NCBI GenBank assembly: GCA_021295955.1
Contig: JAGWBJ010000008.1
Span: 78,043 to 142,042, forward strand
Reading direction: 5' to 3'
Length of the DNA stretch: 64,000 nucleotides
From: Dehalococcoidia bacterium
Lineage (GTDB): Bacteria; Chloroflexota; Dehalococcoidia; Lucifugimonadales; JAGWBF01
Below the pieces are notes generated by a model. That model was not told the origin of the DNA and ran no database searches. It saw nothing but the letters and a program-made list of their open reading frames with translations. Of the stretch, positions 16,213 through 23,900 are shown piece by piece (the stretch's first letter is position 1; each line of letters begins with the position of its first letter). The position numbers were made by a program, and so were the translations under genes.

Positions 16213-16272
16213 TGCCATAGGGCCTGCCGTAGGGGCTGCCATAGGGCCTGCCGTAGGGGCTGACGTAGCGGC
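16213..16272. repeat. 12-bp tandem repeat, five imperfect units
   Basis: Alternating units TGCCATAGGGCC and TGCCGTAGGGGC occur twice each as two exact 24-bp copies (16213-16236, 16237-16260), followed by a diverged unit TGACGTAGCGGC. They lie in the predicted 5' leader of the lyase gene. Confidence 0.92.
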
Positions 16273-16326
16273 GCCTGACTTGGCATCCGCCGGGCCTGCC
16301 CGCTCCCACGGGCCGCTATAGAGCGG

Positions 16327-16355
16327 ATTGTAATTCTGCCTATCTGGGGTGTCAA
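16327..16355 (-). promoter_or_regulatory. Strong candidate promoter of the lyase gene
   Basis: On the minus strand TTGACA (16350-16355), exactly 17 nt, then TACAAT (16327-16332). The predicted transcript starts near 16320, giving a leader of about 120 nt that contains the 12-bp repeats. Confidence 0.62.
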
Positions 16356-16430
16356 GGACGGCGTCGTTGGAGGGGCCCTTTCCGTGGTAGAATTGAGTGG
16401 CCACACTGAACGAAGGGGTGCTCGGTACTC

Positions 16431-17828
16431 ATGACCACGCCGGAAGTGGAGATGACCAGGGAGCTGCGCAACCTGCCCAGCGTCGAGAGCGTACTCTCCA
16501 CCAGCCCCATCAGGACGTTGGCCCGGGAGTACCGGCGCGACTGGGTGGCCGACCTGGTGCGGGACCAGATCGACGCGGCCCGGGGGGCCGTCCGCAACGG
16601 GAGCCCCGCTCCCACCGCCGAGGAGATGGCCCAAACGGTGGCCGAGCACATCGACGACCTCGGGAGGGTCGGTCCCCGCCCCGTCATAAACGCCACGGGC
16701 GTGCTCATCCACACCAACCTGGGCCGCACTCCATTGAGCATGGAGGCCATGGAGGCGATGATCCAGGCGGCCGAGGGATACACCAACCTGGAGCTGGACC
16801 TGTACGACGGCAAGCGGGGCTCCCGCCAGGCCCACATACAGGCCCTCCTGCGGCAGCTTACCGGCGCCGAGGCAGCCCTGGCGGTGGGGAACAACGCGTC
16901 GGCCGTCCTCCTGGGCCTGTCGGCCCTCGCCGGCGGCAGAGAGGTCATCGTGTCCCGCGGCGAAGAGGTGGAGATAGGCGGGGGGTTCCGGATTCCCGAC
17001 GTGCTCCGCCAGAGCGGCGCGTCCTTGGTCGAGGTGGGCACCACCAACCGCACCTACGCCTCGGACTACGAGGCCGCCATCACCGAGAACACGGCGGCCC
17101 TGCTTAAGGTGCACTCCAGCAACTTCCGCATCGACGGCTTCACCCACGCCGCCAGCGAGGAGGAGCTGGTGGCCATCGGGGACCGCCACGGCATCCCCGT
17201 TCTCCACGACGTGGGAAGCGGGTGCCTCGTCAACACCCAGGACTTCGGCCTGGCCCCCGAGCCCAGGCCCCAGGACAGCGTGGCCGCGGGGGTGGGGGTC
17301 ACCTTCTTCTCCGGCGACAAGCTGCTGGGGGGCCCGCAGTCGGGGATGGCCGTGGGAAAGAAGGACCTGATACGGGCCCTGGAGAGGCATCCCCTGGCCA
17401 GGGCGGTGCGCATCGACAAGGTGAGCCTGGCCGCGCTGGCGGCCACCCTCCTGCACTACGTCAAGGGAGAGGCGGAGACCAAGATACCCCTCTGGCGCAT
17501 GATCGGCACCTCCTCCCCGGAGCTGGAGAACCGCTCGTATCACTGGCAGACGGCGCTGGGAGAGGGGGTCCTGGTGTTGCGGGGCCGCTCCACCATCGGC
17601 GGGGGCAGCCTCCCCGGGGAGACGCTGGAGACGTGGCTGCTGGCCCTGGAGTGCGAAGCGGTCCCGGGCGGCCCCAACGAGGTGCTCAGGCGGCTCCGGG
17701 AGTCCTCCACCCCGGTCATAGCCCGCATAGAGGATGGTCGCGTGGTCATAGACCCCAGGTCGGTCTTTCTGGAAGAGGAGGACGCCCTGCTGCGGGCCAT
17801 CCGCGAAGCCCTGGAGCCGGGCGGCTAG
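16431..17828 (+). CDS. selA: L-seryl-tRNA(Sec) selenium transferase
   Basis: A 465-residue PLP enzyme of the SelA family, converting Ser-tRNA(Sec) to Sec-tRNA(Sec) with selenophosphate. The order of blocks is characteristic: an N-terminal tRNA-binding part (LRNLPSVESVL), the block PRPVINATGVLIHTNLGR, GGGFRIPDVLRQSGA, then FFSGDKLLGGPQ with the PLP lysine near residue 296. Length matches the family. selB, selD and tRNA-Sec are not in the window, nor could an in-frame UGA selenoprotein be recognised here. A TAGAAT at 16388 may be its -10, but no good -35 accompanies it. Confidence 0.93.
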   Translation: MTTPEVEMTRELRNLPSVESVLSTSPIRTLAREYRRDWVADLVRDQIDAARGAVRNGSPAPTAEEMAQTVAEHIDDLGRVGPRPVINATGVLIHTNLGRTPLSMEAMEAMIQAAEGYTNLELDLYDGKRGSRQAHIQALLRQLTGAEAALAVGNNASAVLLGLSALAGGREVIVSRGEEVEIGGGFRIPDVLRQSGASLVEVGTTNRTYASDYEAAITENTAALLKVHSSNFRIDGFTHAASEEELVAIGDRHGIPVLHDVGSGCLVNTQDFGLAPEPRPQDSVAAGVGVTFFSGDKLLGGPQSGMAVGKKDLIRALERHPLARAVRIDKVSLAALAATLLHYVKGEAETKIPLWRMIGTSSPELENRSYHWQTALGEGVLVLRGRSTIGGGSLPGETLETWLLALECEAVPGGPNEVLRRLRESSTPVIARIEDGRVVIDPRSVFLEEEDALLRAIREALEPGG

Positions 17829-17887
17829 ATGCCCGGTGGCCCGTAATTCGGTAAGCTAGGTACTTGGTGAATTAGGTAAAGGAAAAG

Positions 17888-18610
17888 ATGCCCAACTTCG
17901 TCCTTGTGCATGGGGCCTGGCAGGGCTCCTGGTTGTGGAGCCGGGTAGCCGGAGAGCTCCAGTCGGCCGGCGAGTCCCGGAGCGTGGGCCAGGTCGTCGC
18001 CGTGGACCTGCCCGGACACGGGTCGCGGGCCTCCGAGGACCTGCGCCGCATCACCACCGAGCACTACGTCCAGGCGGTTACGACCCCCGTTCAGGTCGGC
18101 CGCCTGGAGGACGTGGTCCTGGTGGCCCACGGCTTCTCCGCCGCGTTCATTCCCCAGGTTGCCTCGGAGCTGGACGGGCTGGTCAACCGGGTGGTGCTCA
18201 TCGGCGGCGAGCTCCCGGATGACGGCCGCTCCGTCTACGACGGACTCTCGCCGTGGCAGAAGCTGATGACCAGGGTGTTCAAGGCCGGGGAGAAGGGCAT
18301 ACTCTATCCGGAGCCCATCTTCAAGGGCATCCTGTGCAACGGCCTCGACCGGGACTCCACCCGGCTTGTGCTGGACGGCCTGGTGCCCGAGCCCCTGGCT
18401 CCCTGGCGGACGCCCGTGGCGCGTCTCGGGTTCGAGACCAGGGTACCCACCTCCTACGCCGTCCTCAAACGGGACAAGGCCGTAAGGTCGGGGCTCCAGA
18501 GGCGCTACGCAGCTTCTCTACAAGGCGCGGCGGTTACAGAGATGGACGCGGGCCACAACGCACCCCTCAGCCACCCCTCCCAGGTTGCCGAGCTGCTGCT
18601 GGGCGGCTAG
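17888..18610 (+). CDS. Alpha/beta-hydrolase fold protein, nucleophile serine apparently lost
   Basis: A 240-residue protein opening with NFVLVHGAWQGSWLWSRVA, the oxyanion region of esterase-type alpha/beta hydrolases. It ends with AGHNAPLSHPSQVAELL, which contains the catalytic His. At the nucleophile elbow, where relatives have GHSxGG, the sequence is VAHGFSA: Gly replaces Ser. It may be non-hydrolytic, or the neighbouring Ser may serve. AAAGGAAA precedes ATG 17888. Confidence 0.8.
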   Translation: MPNFVLVHGAWQGSWLWSRVAGELQSAGESRSVGQVVAVDLPGHGSRASEDLRRITTEHYVQAVTTPVQVGRLEDVVLVAHGFSAAFIPQVASELDGLVNRVVLIGGELPDDGRSVYDGLSPWQKLMTRVFKAGEKGILYPEPIFKGILCNGLDRDSTRLVLDGLVPEPLAPWRTPVARLGFETRVPTSYAVLKRDKAVRSGLQRRYAASLQGAAVTEMDAGHNAPLSHPSQVAELLLGG

Positions 18611-18614
18611 CCCA

Positions 18615-18890
18615 GTGAGCCTCAACATCAAGAACGACGCCACGTGCCGGCTGGCCGGAGAGTTGGCGCGGCTTACCGGAGACACCATGACCAGGGCAAT
18701 CACGGTCGCCCGTGACCCCCGACCACGCGCAGACCGAACTCCGGGCCTGGCGGCGATTCGGCAAGGGCAACCATCCGGCAGGGCTGGACTTGGGCGGCTG
18801 CTTTGCCTACGCTCTGGCGGAAGCCACCGGGGAGCCTCTCCTGTTCAAGGGCCGGGACTTCGCACTTGCCGACGTCAAGGCAGCTCGGTC
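18615..18890 (+). pseudogene. vapBC toxin-antitoxin relic with internal deletion
   Basis: From GTG 18615 the sequence encodes the N terminus of a VapB antitoxin of the Rv0623 type (SLNIKNDATCRLAGELARL, then TGDTMTRAITVA). This breaks off near 18710. Immediately afterwards, in another frame, comes the C-terminal part of a VapC PIN toxin (ELRAWRRFGKGNHPAGLDLG, then CFAYALAEATGEPLLFKGRD). The end of vapB and the first two-thirds of vapC are gone. The PIN aspartate expected in GDCFAYALA is Gly. No stop follows the VapC homology before the next gene. This is a dead locus. Confidence 0.8.
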
Positions 18891-18907
18891 TTGCTCGGCC
18901 GCGGCTC

Positions 18908-19405
18908 TTAGGCGTCACCGGCGGCGGCCTTCTTGCGCGACGACTGGCTGTGCCGCCGGGCCGTGGAGCAGCCCCTGCTACACGTCACCGAACGGGAGTA
19001 CCTGCTGAGGGGGATGGGAGAGCCGCACACCTGGCACTTGGGCGCCTTGATGCCCCGCAAACTCGACACCTTCCAATAGAGCCGGCCCCGCTTGTTGGCC
19101 ACCGGCTCTATGCCGAACTTGGTCATCAGCCTCTGGAACGAGCCCGGACGCATCTCCGCCGACAGCCCCAGCAGGATCGACGCCTGCCTGGTGACCACCT
19201 GGCCCGGTGGTCGGGGACCGGCCCCGGCGGCCCGGGCCTTCGCCAGGATCTGACGGACTCGCTCCTTGGTCACGCCCACCCGCTCGGCTATCTCCCAGAG
19301 GAGCAACCCGTCGTCCCTGAGCCGGACTATCCGGGCCGCGCGCTCCCCCAGACGGGACCTGGCGTCTTCCCTTGTCCGTCGATTCGCCAACCAACGCCCC
19401 CACAC
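18908..19405 (-). CDS. Helix-turn-helix (sigma region 4-like) protein with C-terminal zinc ribbon
   Basis: A 165-residue basic protein. Residues about 25-55 (IVRLRDDGLLLWEIAERVGV then TKERVRQILAKA) closely resemble the region-4.2 helix-turn-helix of sigma-70 factors. A middle segment looks like a second winged or HTH unit. The C terminus has a Cys4 zinc-ribbon (CQVCGS...CSRGCS) followed by a Lys/Arg-rich tail. It lies 71 bp downstream of the cytidylate-kinase-like gene on the same strand. Start GTG 19405. A DNA-binding regulator is inferred; no family name is claimed. Confidence 0.7.
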   Translation of the reverse strand: MWGRWLANRRTREDARSRLGERAARIVRLRDDGLLLWEIAERVGVTKERVRQILAKARAAGAGPRPPGQVVTRQASILLGLSAEMRPGSFQRLMTKFGIEPVANKRGRLYWKVSSLRGIKAPKCQVCGSPIPLSRYSRSVTCSRGCSTARRHSQSSRKKAAAGDA

Positions 19406-19476
19406 CGTGGGCCCCGTGGCCGGTCTTCCCCGGCAGCCGGTGGCCGACGCGCCGGCCGGTCGCGCCGGGCGCCTGA

Positions 19477-20205
19477 CTACCCGACTCGTTCACTCATCGC
19501 CGATTCCAGGTCCTTGGCGGCGTGGGCAACGATCTCCGCCACCGTCTTAGTGCTCATCCCCCCCTCGTTGACCACCATGTGGTACAGGTCGGGGTCGTCG
19601 GGGAAGACGCCGAAGAACTTCTTGAAGTACTCCTCCCGCGCCTTCTCCATGGACTCCACGTAGGCCGCGGCTTCCTCTCTGCCCAGGTGCTCCCGCTCCA
19701 TGATCGTGTCGATGCGGCGGTCCAAGGGCGCCAGCAGCGCCACGTGAAGGACCGCGGGCATCTCCTTGAGGATCATGTTGGAGCCCCGGCCGCTGATCAC
19801 CACGTTTCCCGACTCGGCCAGGTCCTTCATCACGGCGCTGGTGGCTTCGATGTAGTGCTCGTCGTTCAGCCGTTGGGCCGCCGTCCTGGGCTCGTGGGCC
19901 AGGTCGGTATACTCCTCCGCGGGGAGGTACTCCATCCCGGGGCTGAAGTAGGGCTCGCCCCCAGCGCCGGACATGGCCGAGCGCTCCAGCATCGTTTGAA
20001 GGAAGTAGGCCAGCCGGTCCCTGAATGGGATGAGCCGCTGCTCCTTCATCTCCAGCACCTGGACCGTCGTCCCCACCCGTTTCGCGGCCTCCGACAGCAG
20101 GATGCGGTCGACGTAGTCGGCCTCCAGCAGCGCGGCCACCTGGAGGCCGACCTCCGGGGTCCCGACACCTGTCGCGCCGTTGATGGTTACTACGGCCATG
20201 TCCAA
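19477..20205 (-). CDS. Cytidylate kinase-like family protein
   Basis: A 242-residue protein of the CMP-kinase-like family (Pfam cytidylate kinase-like). It shows AVVTINGATGVGTPEVGLQV at the P-loop position, AKRVGTTVQVLEMKEQR, and SGNVVISGRGSNMIL, the shared core block. The P-loop lacks the usual Lys (GATGVGT), as is often the case in this family, whose true phosphate acceptor is unknown. It is about 15-20 residues longer than Cmk. Probably cotranscribed with the HTH/zinc-ribbon gene. Confidence 0.8.
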   Translation of the reverse strand: MDMAVVTINGATGVGTPEVGLQVAALLEADYVDRILLSEAAKRVGTTVQVLEMKEQRLIPFRDRLAYFLQTMLERSAMSGAGGEPYFSPGMEYLPAEEYTDLAHEPRTAAQRLNDEHYIEATSAVMKDLAESGNVVISGRGSNMILKEMPAVLHVALLAPLDRRIDTIMEREHLGREEAAAYVESMEKAREEYFKKFFGVFPDDPDLYHMVVNEGGMSTKTVAEIVAHAAKDLESAMSERVG

Positions 20206-20355
20206 CCCTTCCCGGTCCGGGACGGTGCCGTACGGGCCGCCGCCCGTGACAACCGTCCCTATTAAGTCAAGGGCAGTTTAAGTTGGCCGCAACTATGATG
20301 TCAACATTGTGCTTTTGGACACAAGCCCCCACCGAGCAGCGGCCGGCCGCGGCGT

Positions 20356-20385
20356 TTGACCCCATATCCGCCCCTCGCATATAAT
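20356..20385 (+). promoter_or_regulatory. Promoter of the ThDP-enzyme operon
   Basis: TTGACC (20356-20361), an 18-nt spacer and a perfect TATAAT (20380-20385). The predicted start site is near 20392, about 53 nt before the first coding position. Confidence 0.62.
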
Positions 20386-20444
20386 ATTGCCCGTCCAGCC
20401 AGGCCCGAGTCCCCGGCCGGAGCTCGGGCATCGGAGGTGTCGCC

Positions 20445-20948
20445 ATCGAACGGATAGCAGTTCTCCACCCCACTTCCATAATCGACGAGCTGAAGCGCAA
20501 CAGCTTCACCCACGTGGTCTGGCTCCCGGACAGCGAGACCAACTTCATGTACCACCAGCTCACCGCCGACCCCGAGGTGACCCTCGTCCCAGTGTGCCGT
20601 GAAGGGGAGACGATGGCCATCGCGGCGGGCCTGTGGGTCGGGGGCAAGAAGCCCGTCGTCCTCATCCAGAACACGGGCATCTTCGAGTCCGGCGATTCCA
20701 TTCGAGGGCTGGGCCTCGACGTGAGCCAGCCCCTGGTCATGCTGGTCGGCTACCGGGGTTGGGACAAGCACGGCATCACCACCGACTCCGCCGCCCGGTT
20801 CATCGAGCACATACTCCACGCCTGGGGCATCAACTACTACCTGGTGGAGACCGACGACCAGGCCTCCCGCATATCCTTGGCCGCCGAGGAGGCCTACCGC
20901 ACCTCCAGGCCCGTGGCCGTGCTCATCGGCACCGAGTACGGGGCCTAG
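20445..20948 (+). CDS. ThDP-dependent decarboxylase alpha subunit (ComD/sulfopyruvate or phosphonopyruvate decarboxylase-like), probable ATC start
   Basis: The protein matches the N-terminal (pyrimidine-binding) half of ThDP decarboxylases such as ComD. Its blocks are VWLPDSETNF, VPVCREGETMAIAAGLWVGG (with the catalytic Glu) and VLIQNTGIFESGDSIRGL. Homology extends upstream of the first ATG/GTG/TTG (GTG 20514) to residues IERIAVLHPTSIIDELKRNS. Directly before these an ideal GGAGGTG ends 6 nt ahead of ATC 20445, and no canonical in-frame start lies between promoter and this point. The start is therefore inferred to be AUC, giving 167 residues. It pairs with the beta subunit 52 bp downstream. 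Confidence 0.75.
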   Translation: MERIAVLHPTSIIDELKRNSFTHVVWLPDSETNFMYHQLTADPEVTLVPVCREGETMAIAAGLWVGGKKPVVLIQNTGIFESGDSIRGLGLDVSQPLVMLVGYRGWDKHGITTDSAARFIEHILHAWGINYYLVETDDQASRISLAAEEAYRTSRPVAVLIGTEYGA

Positions 20949-21000
20949 CCACCGGGCGCGGCCAACGTCCGGGGAACGTCTTCTTGAGGAGGGCCCACCC

Positions 21001-21588
21001 ATGATCACCAACGTCGACGCCGTCCGCATTATCGACGAGCACCGGGGCGACGCCGTGATAGTCACGACAATGGGCGCCGGAAACCAGGGCTTCGGCCTGC
21101 CCAGCGTCACCCACCGCGAGGAGCTGGACCTGCCCGTGGCGGGGGCCATGGGCAAGGCCTCCTCCGTGGGCCTGGGCCTCGCCCTGGCGGCGCCGTGCCG
21201 GAAGGTGCTGGTGCTGGACGGCGACGGGAGCCTGGTCATGAACCTGGGCACCCTCACCACCATCAGCAACATGGCGCCGGAGAACCTGTACCACTTCGTG
21301 TTCGAGAACGGGGTCTACGCCGTCACCGGGGGCCAGCCCATTCCGGGCGAGGGCAAGCTCAGCTTCGGGGGCATGGCCAGGGAGGCCGGCTACGCCTCGG
21401 CCCACGAGTTCGACGATACCGAGGAGTTGGCGACCAACATCGCCAGCGTCCTGAACGAGAAGGGGCCGGTGCTGGTATGTCTCAGAACCGTCCCGGAGAT
21501 CGAGAACACCCCGGTCCAGTTCCGGGAGAAGACCCGCCGGGGCACTCCGAGGGCCATCCAAGAGGTCTCCAGGGCCATCGAGGGCTGA
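21001..21588 (+). CDS. ThDP-dependent decarboxylase beta subunit (ComE-like)
   Basis: A 195-residue C-terminal ThDP-binding subunit. The cofactor motif is intact: VLDGDGSLVMNLGTLTTI near residues 70-87, followed by the loop NGVYAVTGGQP. GAMGKASSVGLGLALA is the typical lead-in. ATG 21001 is preceded by GAGGAGG. With the upstream alpha subunit it should form a two-subunit decarboxylase acting on a small 2-oxo acid. Sulfopyruvate and phosphonopyruvate are the known substrates of the closest families, but the substrate is not provable here. Confidence 0.82.
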   Translation: MITNVDAVRIIDEHRGDAVIVTTMGAGNQGFGLPSVTHREELDLPVAGAMGKASSVGLGLALAAPCRKVLVLDGDGSLVMNLGTLTTISNMAPENLYHFVFENGVYAVTGGQPIPGEGKLSFGGMAREAGYASAHEFDDTEELATNIASVLNEKGPVLVCLRTVPEIENTPVQFREKTRRGTPRAIQEVSRAIEG

Positions 21589-21776
21589 TCTCGTGGCTGG
21601 CGCGCGGCCCCGCGGGACGGGTGGGGGGCCTGGCCGTCTTCGCCGGGGGGTTCTGGGCCCTGTTCAAGGGATTCCTGGACCCCAACGTTCCCGTAGGCAT
21701 ACTGGGCGGCGTGATGATCCCCCTGGGACTCTGGATCGTGGCCCAGTCCCACCGGGGACCTCCGGCCCCCCGTTGA
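21588..21776 (+). CDS. Small two-helix membrane protein overlapping the end of the beta-subunit gene
   Basis: A frame opening at the beta-subunit stop codon encodes SWLARGPAGRVGGLAVFAGG, a phenylalanine-rich segment, and GILGGVMIPLGLWIVAQS: two hydrophobic stretches with a short PNV turn. It looks real from its composition, but the start is uncertain. In-frame possibilities are CTG 21585, ATC 21588, or GTG 21621. It lies between two ThDP-subunit genes and may be translationally coupled. Function unknown. Confidence 0.5.
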   Translation: MSWLARGPAGRVGGLAVFAGGFWALFKGFLDPNVPVGILGGVMIPLGLWIVAQSHRGPPAPR

Positions 21777-21804
21777 GGTTCCCGTTTAATCCCAAGGAGG
21801 CGGC

Positions 21805-22383
21805 TTGATTCCCTCCCTGGAAGCCATGAAGGCCATCGACCGCTGGCGCAGCGAAGAGGTGATGGTGTCGGCCACCACCGCCCTGCGGGAGTGGAGCTCC
21901 GTGTCCCGCCGCAGAGACCTGGACCTGGACCTGTCCGACTGCATGGACAAGGCCGCGTCCCTGGGCCTGGGCGTCGCTCTGGCCCAGCCCAGAAAGGTCG
22001 TGGTCCTGGACTGCGACAGCGTGCTCCGCTCCAACCTGGCCGCCCTGGTTACCGTGGGGAACGTGGGCCCCGAAAACCTGGTCCACGTCCTCCTTGAGGA
22101 CGCCTCCCACCTCTCCACCGACGGTATGCCCATCCCCGGCCTGGAGGGCATCGACTTCGTCGCCCACGCCAGGGAGAGCGGCTACCCCAGGACGTACCGG
22201 TTCGACGACCTGGAGGAGTTCGTGGTCAGCCTGGAGGAGGTCATGGCGGGCCCTGGGCCCACCTTTGTATCCCTCAAGGTGGTACACGACAGAGAGGTGC
22301 CGGACTACCCATCCAGCACCCTGGGCGACTCGGTCCGGACCGTAAGGGCGACCCTGGAGCGAGACGCCCAGGGGCCCCGTTAG
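21805..22383 (+). CDS. Second, degenerate ThDP beta-like subunit
   Basis: A 192-residue paralogue of the protein at 21001-21588 (shared DKAASLGLGVALA, VGPENLVHVLLED and PIPGLEGIDFVAHARESGYP patterns). At the cofactor motif, where the active copy has GDGS..N, it has CDSVLRSN, so magnesium-ThDP binding is probably lost. Start TTG 21805 with AAGGAGG 5 nt upstream. A structural or regulatory subunit, or a neofunctionalised copy, is inferred. Confidence 0.72.
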   Translation: MIPSLEAMKAIDRWRSEEVMVSATTALREWSSVSRRRDLDLDLSDCMDKAASLGLGVALAQPRKVVVLDCDSVLRSNLAALVTVGNVGPENLVHVLLEDASHLSTDGMPIPGLEGIDFVAHARESGYPRTYRFDDLEEFVVSLEEVMAGPGPTFVSLKVVHDREVPDYPSSTLGDSVRTVRATLERDAQGPR

Positions 22384-22396
22384 CAAGGGAGGCAGG

Positions 22397-23158
22397 ATGC
22401 GTCTGAAGGACAAGGTGGCAATCGTCACGGGAGGCGCGTCGGGCATCGGCCGCGCCTCGGCGGTGAGGTTCGCCGAAGAGGGCTCGAAAGTAGTCGTAGC
22501 GGACCTGCAGCAGGACGGGATCGACGAAACGGTGGACGCCATCCGGTCGGCGGGAGGAACGGCCACGGGGGTCCATGCCGACGTGACCAGCGCCTCGGAC
22601 GTCAAGGCCGTCGTCAAGACCGCCGTGGACACCTACGGCCGCCTGGACATCATGTTCAACAACGCCGGCATCGGAATCCCCGGCACCATCCTGGACCTGG
22701 ACGAAGGGGACTTCGACCGGCTCTTCGCCGTCAACGTCAAGGGCGTGTTCCTGGGCTGCAAGGAGGCCGTCCCGGTGATGAAGGCCCAGGGCGGGGGAGT
22801 CATCCTGAACACCGCCTCCCAGCTCGGGGTCGTGGGCATTGCGGGAAACGTCGTGTACCCGGCCACCAAGGGCGCCGTCGTCCAAATGACCCGGTGCCTG
22901 GCCATCGACCACGCCGCCGACGGTATCCGCGTCAACAGCCTCTGCCCCGGTCCCATCGACACCCCTCTGACGCGGCGTAACCGGCAGGCCTCGGGGGACC
23001 CGGAAGCCGCCCTCCGGTCCCGGCTCACCCAGATACCCCTGGGACGCATTGGGGAGGCCGTGGAGATGGCCAACGTGGCCGTGTTCCTCTGCTCCGACGA
23101 GGCGTCCTTCGTCACCGGCGCGGCCATCCTGGCCGACGGGGGATGGGTCGCCCGCTAG
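22397..23158 (+). CDS. Short-chain dehydrogenase/reductase
   Basis: A 253-residue classical SDR. It has the nucleotide motif TGGASGIGRAS at residue 12, NNAG in the fourth strand, catalytic Ser in NTASQLG, and YPATK with Tyr and Lys. Asp at the end of strand 2 (VVADLQ) favours NAD(H). It follows the ThDP subunits by 13 bp, so it may reduce or oxidise the product aldehyde or a hydroxy-acid precursor of their substrate. Confidence 0.88.
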   Translation: MRLKDKVAIVTGGASGIGRASAVRFAEEGSKVVVADLQQDGIDETVDAIRSAGGTATGVHADVTSASDVKAVVKTAVDTYGRLDIMFNNAGIGIPGTILDLDEGDFDRLFAVNVKGVFLGCKEAVPVMKAQGGGVILNTASQLGVVGIAGNVVYPATKGAVVQMTRCLAIDHAADGIRVNSLCPGPIDTPLTRRNRQASGDPEAALRSRLTQIPLGRIGEAVEMANVAVFLCSDEASFVTGAAILADGGWVAR

Positions 23159-23183
23159 ACAAACCCAATAAGGGAGGCCCCCC

Positions 23184-23603
23184 ATGACTACCCGCCTCCG
23201 GCTTCAGACCGGCGACCTGGTGTTCATCGCGGCCTGGGAGGAGAAAGCGCCCAGGAGCTGCGCCGCCATACGGGCCCTCCTGCCCATCACCTTCGACCTG
23301 GTGCAGGCGCGCTGGAGCGGCGAGGCGGCATGGGTCGACGTGGACCACCTGCCCATCGACGTCCCCCAGGAGAACCACACGGCCTACCCCTCCCGCGGAG
23401 ACCTGCTCCTGTACCCCGGCGGCATCAGCGTCAAGGAGATCCTCTTCCCCTACGGGCCCACCCGGTTCGGCAGCAAGATGGGCACCCTGGCGGGCAACCA
23501 CTTCGCCACCGTGGTCGATGGCAGGGAGCACCTGGAGGAGATGGGCCGCAGGGTCTCCTGGCAGGGCGCCCAGAAGCTGGAGCTCACCGAAATTAGCCTC
23601 TAG
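23184..23603 (+). CDS. DUF3830 (cyclophilin-like fold) protein
   Basis: A 139-residue protein with the features of the DUF3830 family. WEEKAPRSCAAIRALLP and QARWSGEAAWVDVD come first, then a Gly/Pro block (RGDLLLYPGGISVKEILFPY) and AGNHFATV. These small beta-barrels have a cyclophilin-like fold and often sit among catabolic genes. It ends the operon begun at 20445. No enzymatic role is established. Confidence 0.8.
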   Translation: MTTRLRLQTGDLVFIAAWEEKAPRSCAAIRALLPITFDLVQARWSGEAAWVDVDHLPIDVPQENHTAYPSRGDLLLYPGGISVKEILFPYGPTRFGSKMGTLAGNHFATVVDGREHLEEMGRRVSWQGAQKLELTEISL

Positions 23604-23900
23604 GGAGTAGCCGGCCGAGGCCCCGTTGGTGCGTGGGGATATCTCCCGCGTGGTAAAATGTCGCCGTCATGGCTACCGCCCATCCATCCCCAGGACGTCG
23701 GCCCGTAACGACGCCCTAGCTGAGCGTGTCAGCGTCGACGACCACGTCACCCAATCGCTCCGCGCTTCGGCGAGAACCGCTCGCGCGTCCACCTTTGGCG
23801 TGGCACTTTATCCTCCTTCACAGTGCTGTTGTACTGGGACTATACTGGAAGCCTGAGTTGACGGAGCTTGGCCTATACAGGCCAAAGAGCTGGGTGCAAT
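23604..23900. other. Intergenic region upstream of the HEPN-like gene
   Basis: About 300 bp with lower GC than its surroundings. It holds one promoter-like sequence near its end; no gene or structured RNA was recognised. Confidence 0.5.
23817..23846 (+). promoter_or_regulatory. Candidate promoter of the HEPN-like gene
   Basis: TTCACA (23817-23822), an 18-nt spacer and TATACT (23841-23846), about 55 bp before the start codon. Confidence 0.5.

Noticed and set aside
16388-16393. selA promoter
   Set aside because: A TAGAAT is present, but the nearest -35-like TTGGAG is only 15 nt away, so it was not listed as a feature.
15015-17543. An 842-codon open frame on the minus strand spanning the lyase gene and much of selA
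   Set aside because: Its first 450 codons are antisense to selA and have Val/Gly/His-rich shadow composition; the real lyase starts at 16199 with a good ribosome-binding site and promoter.
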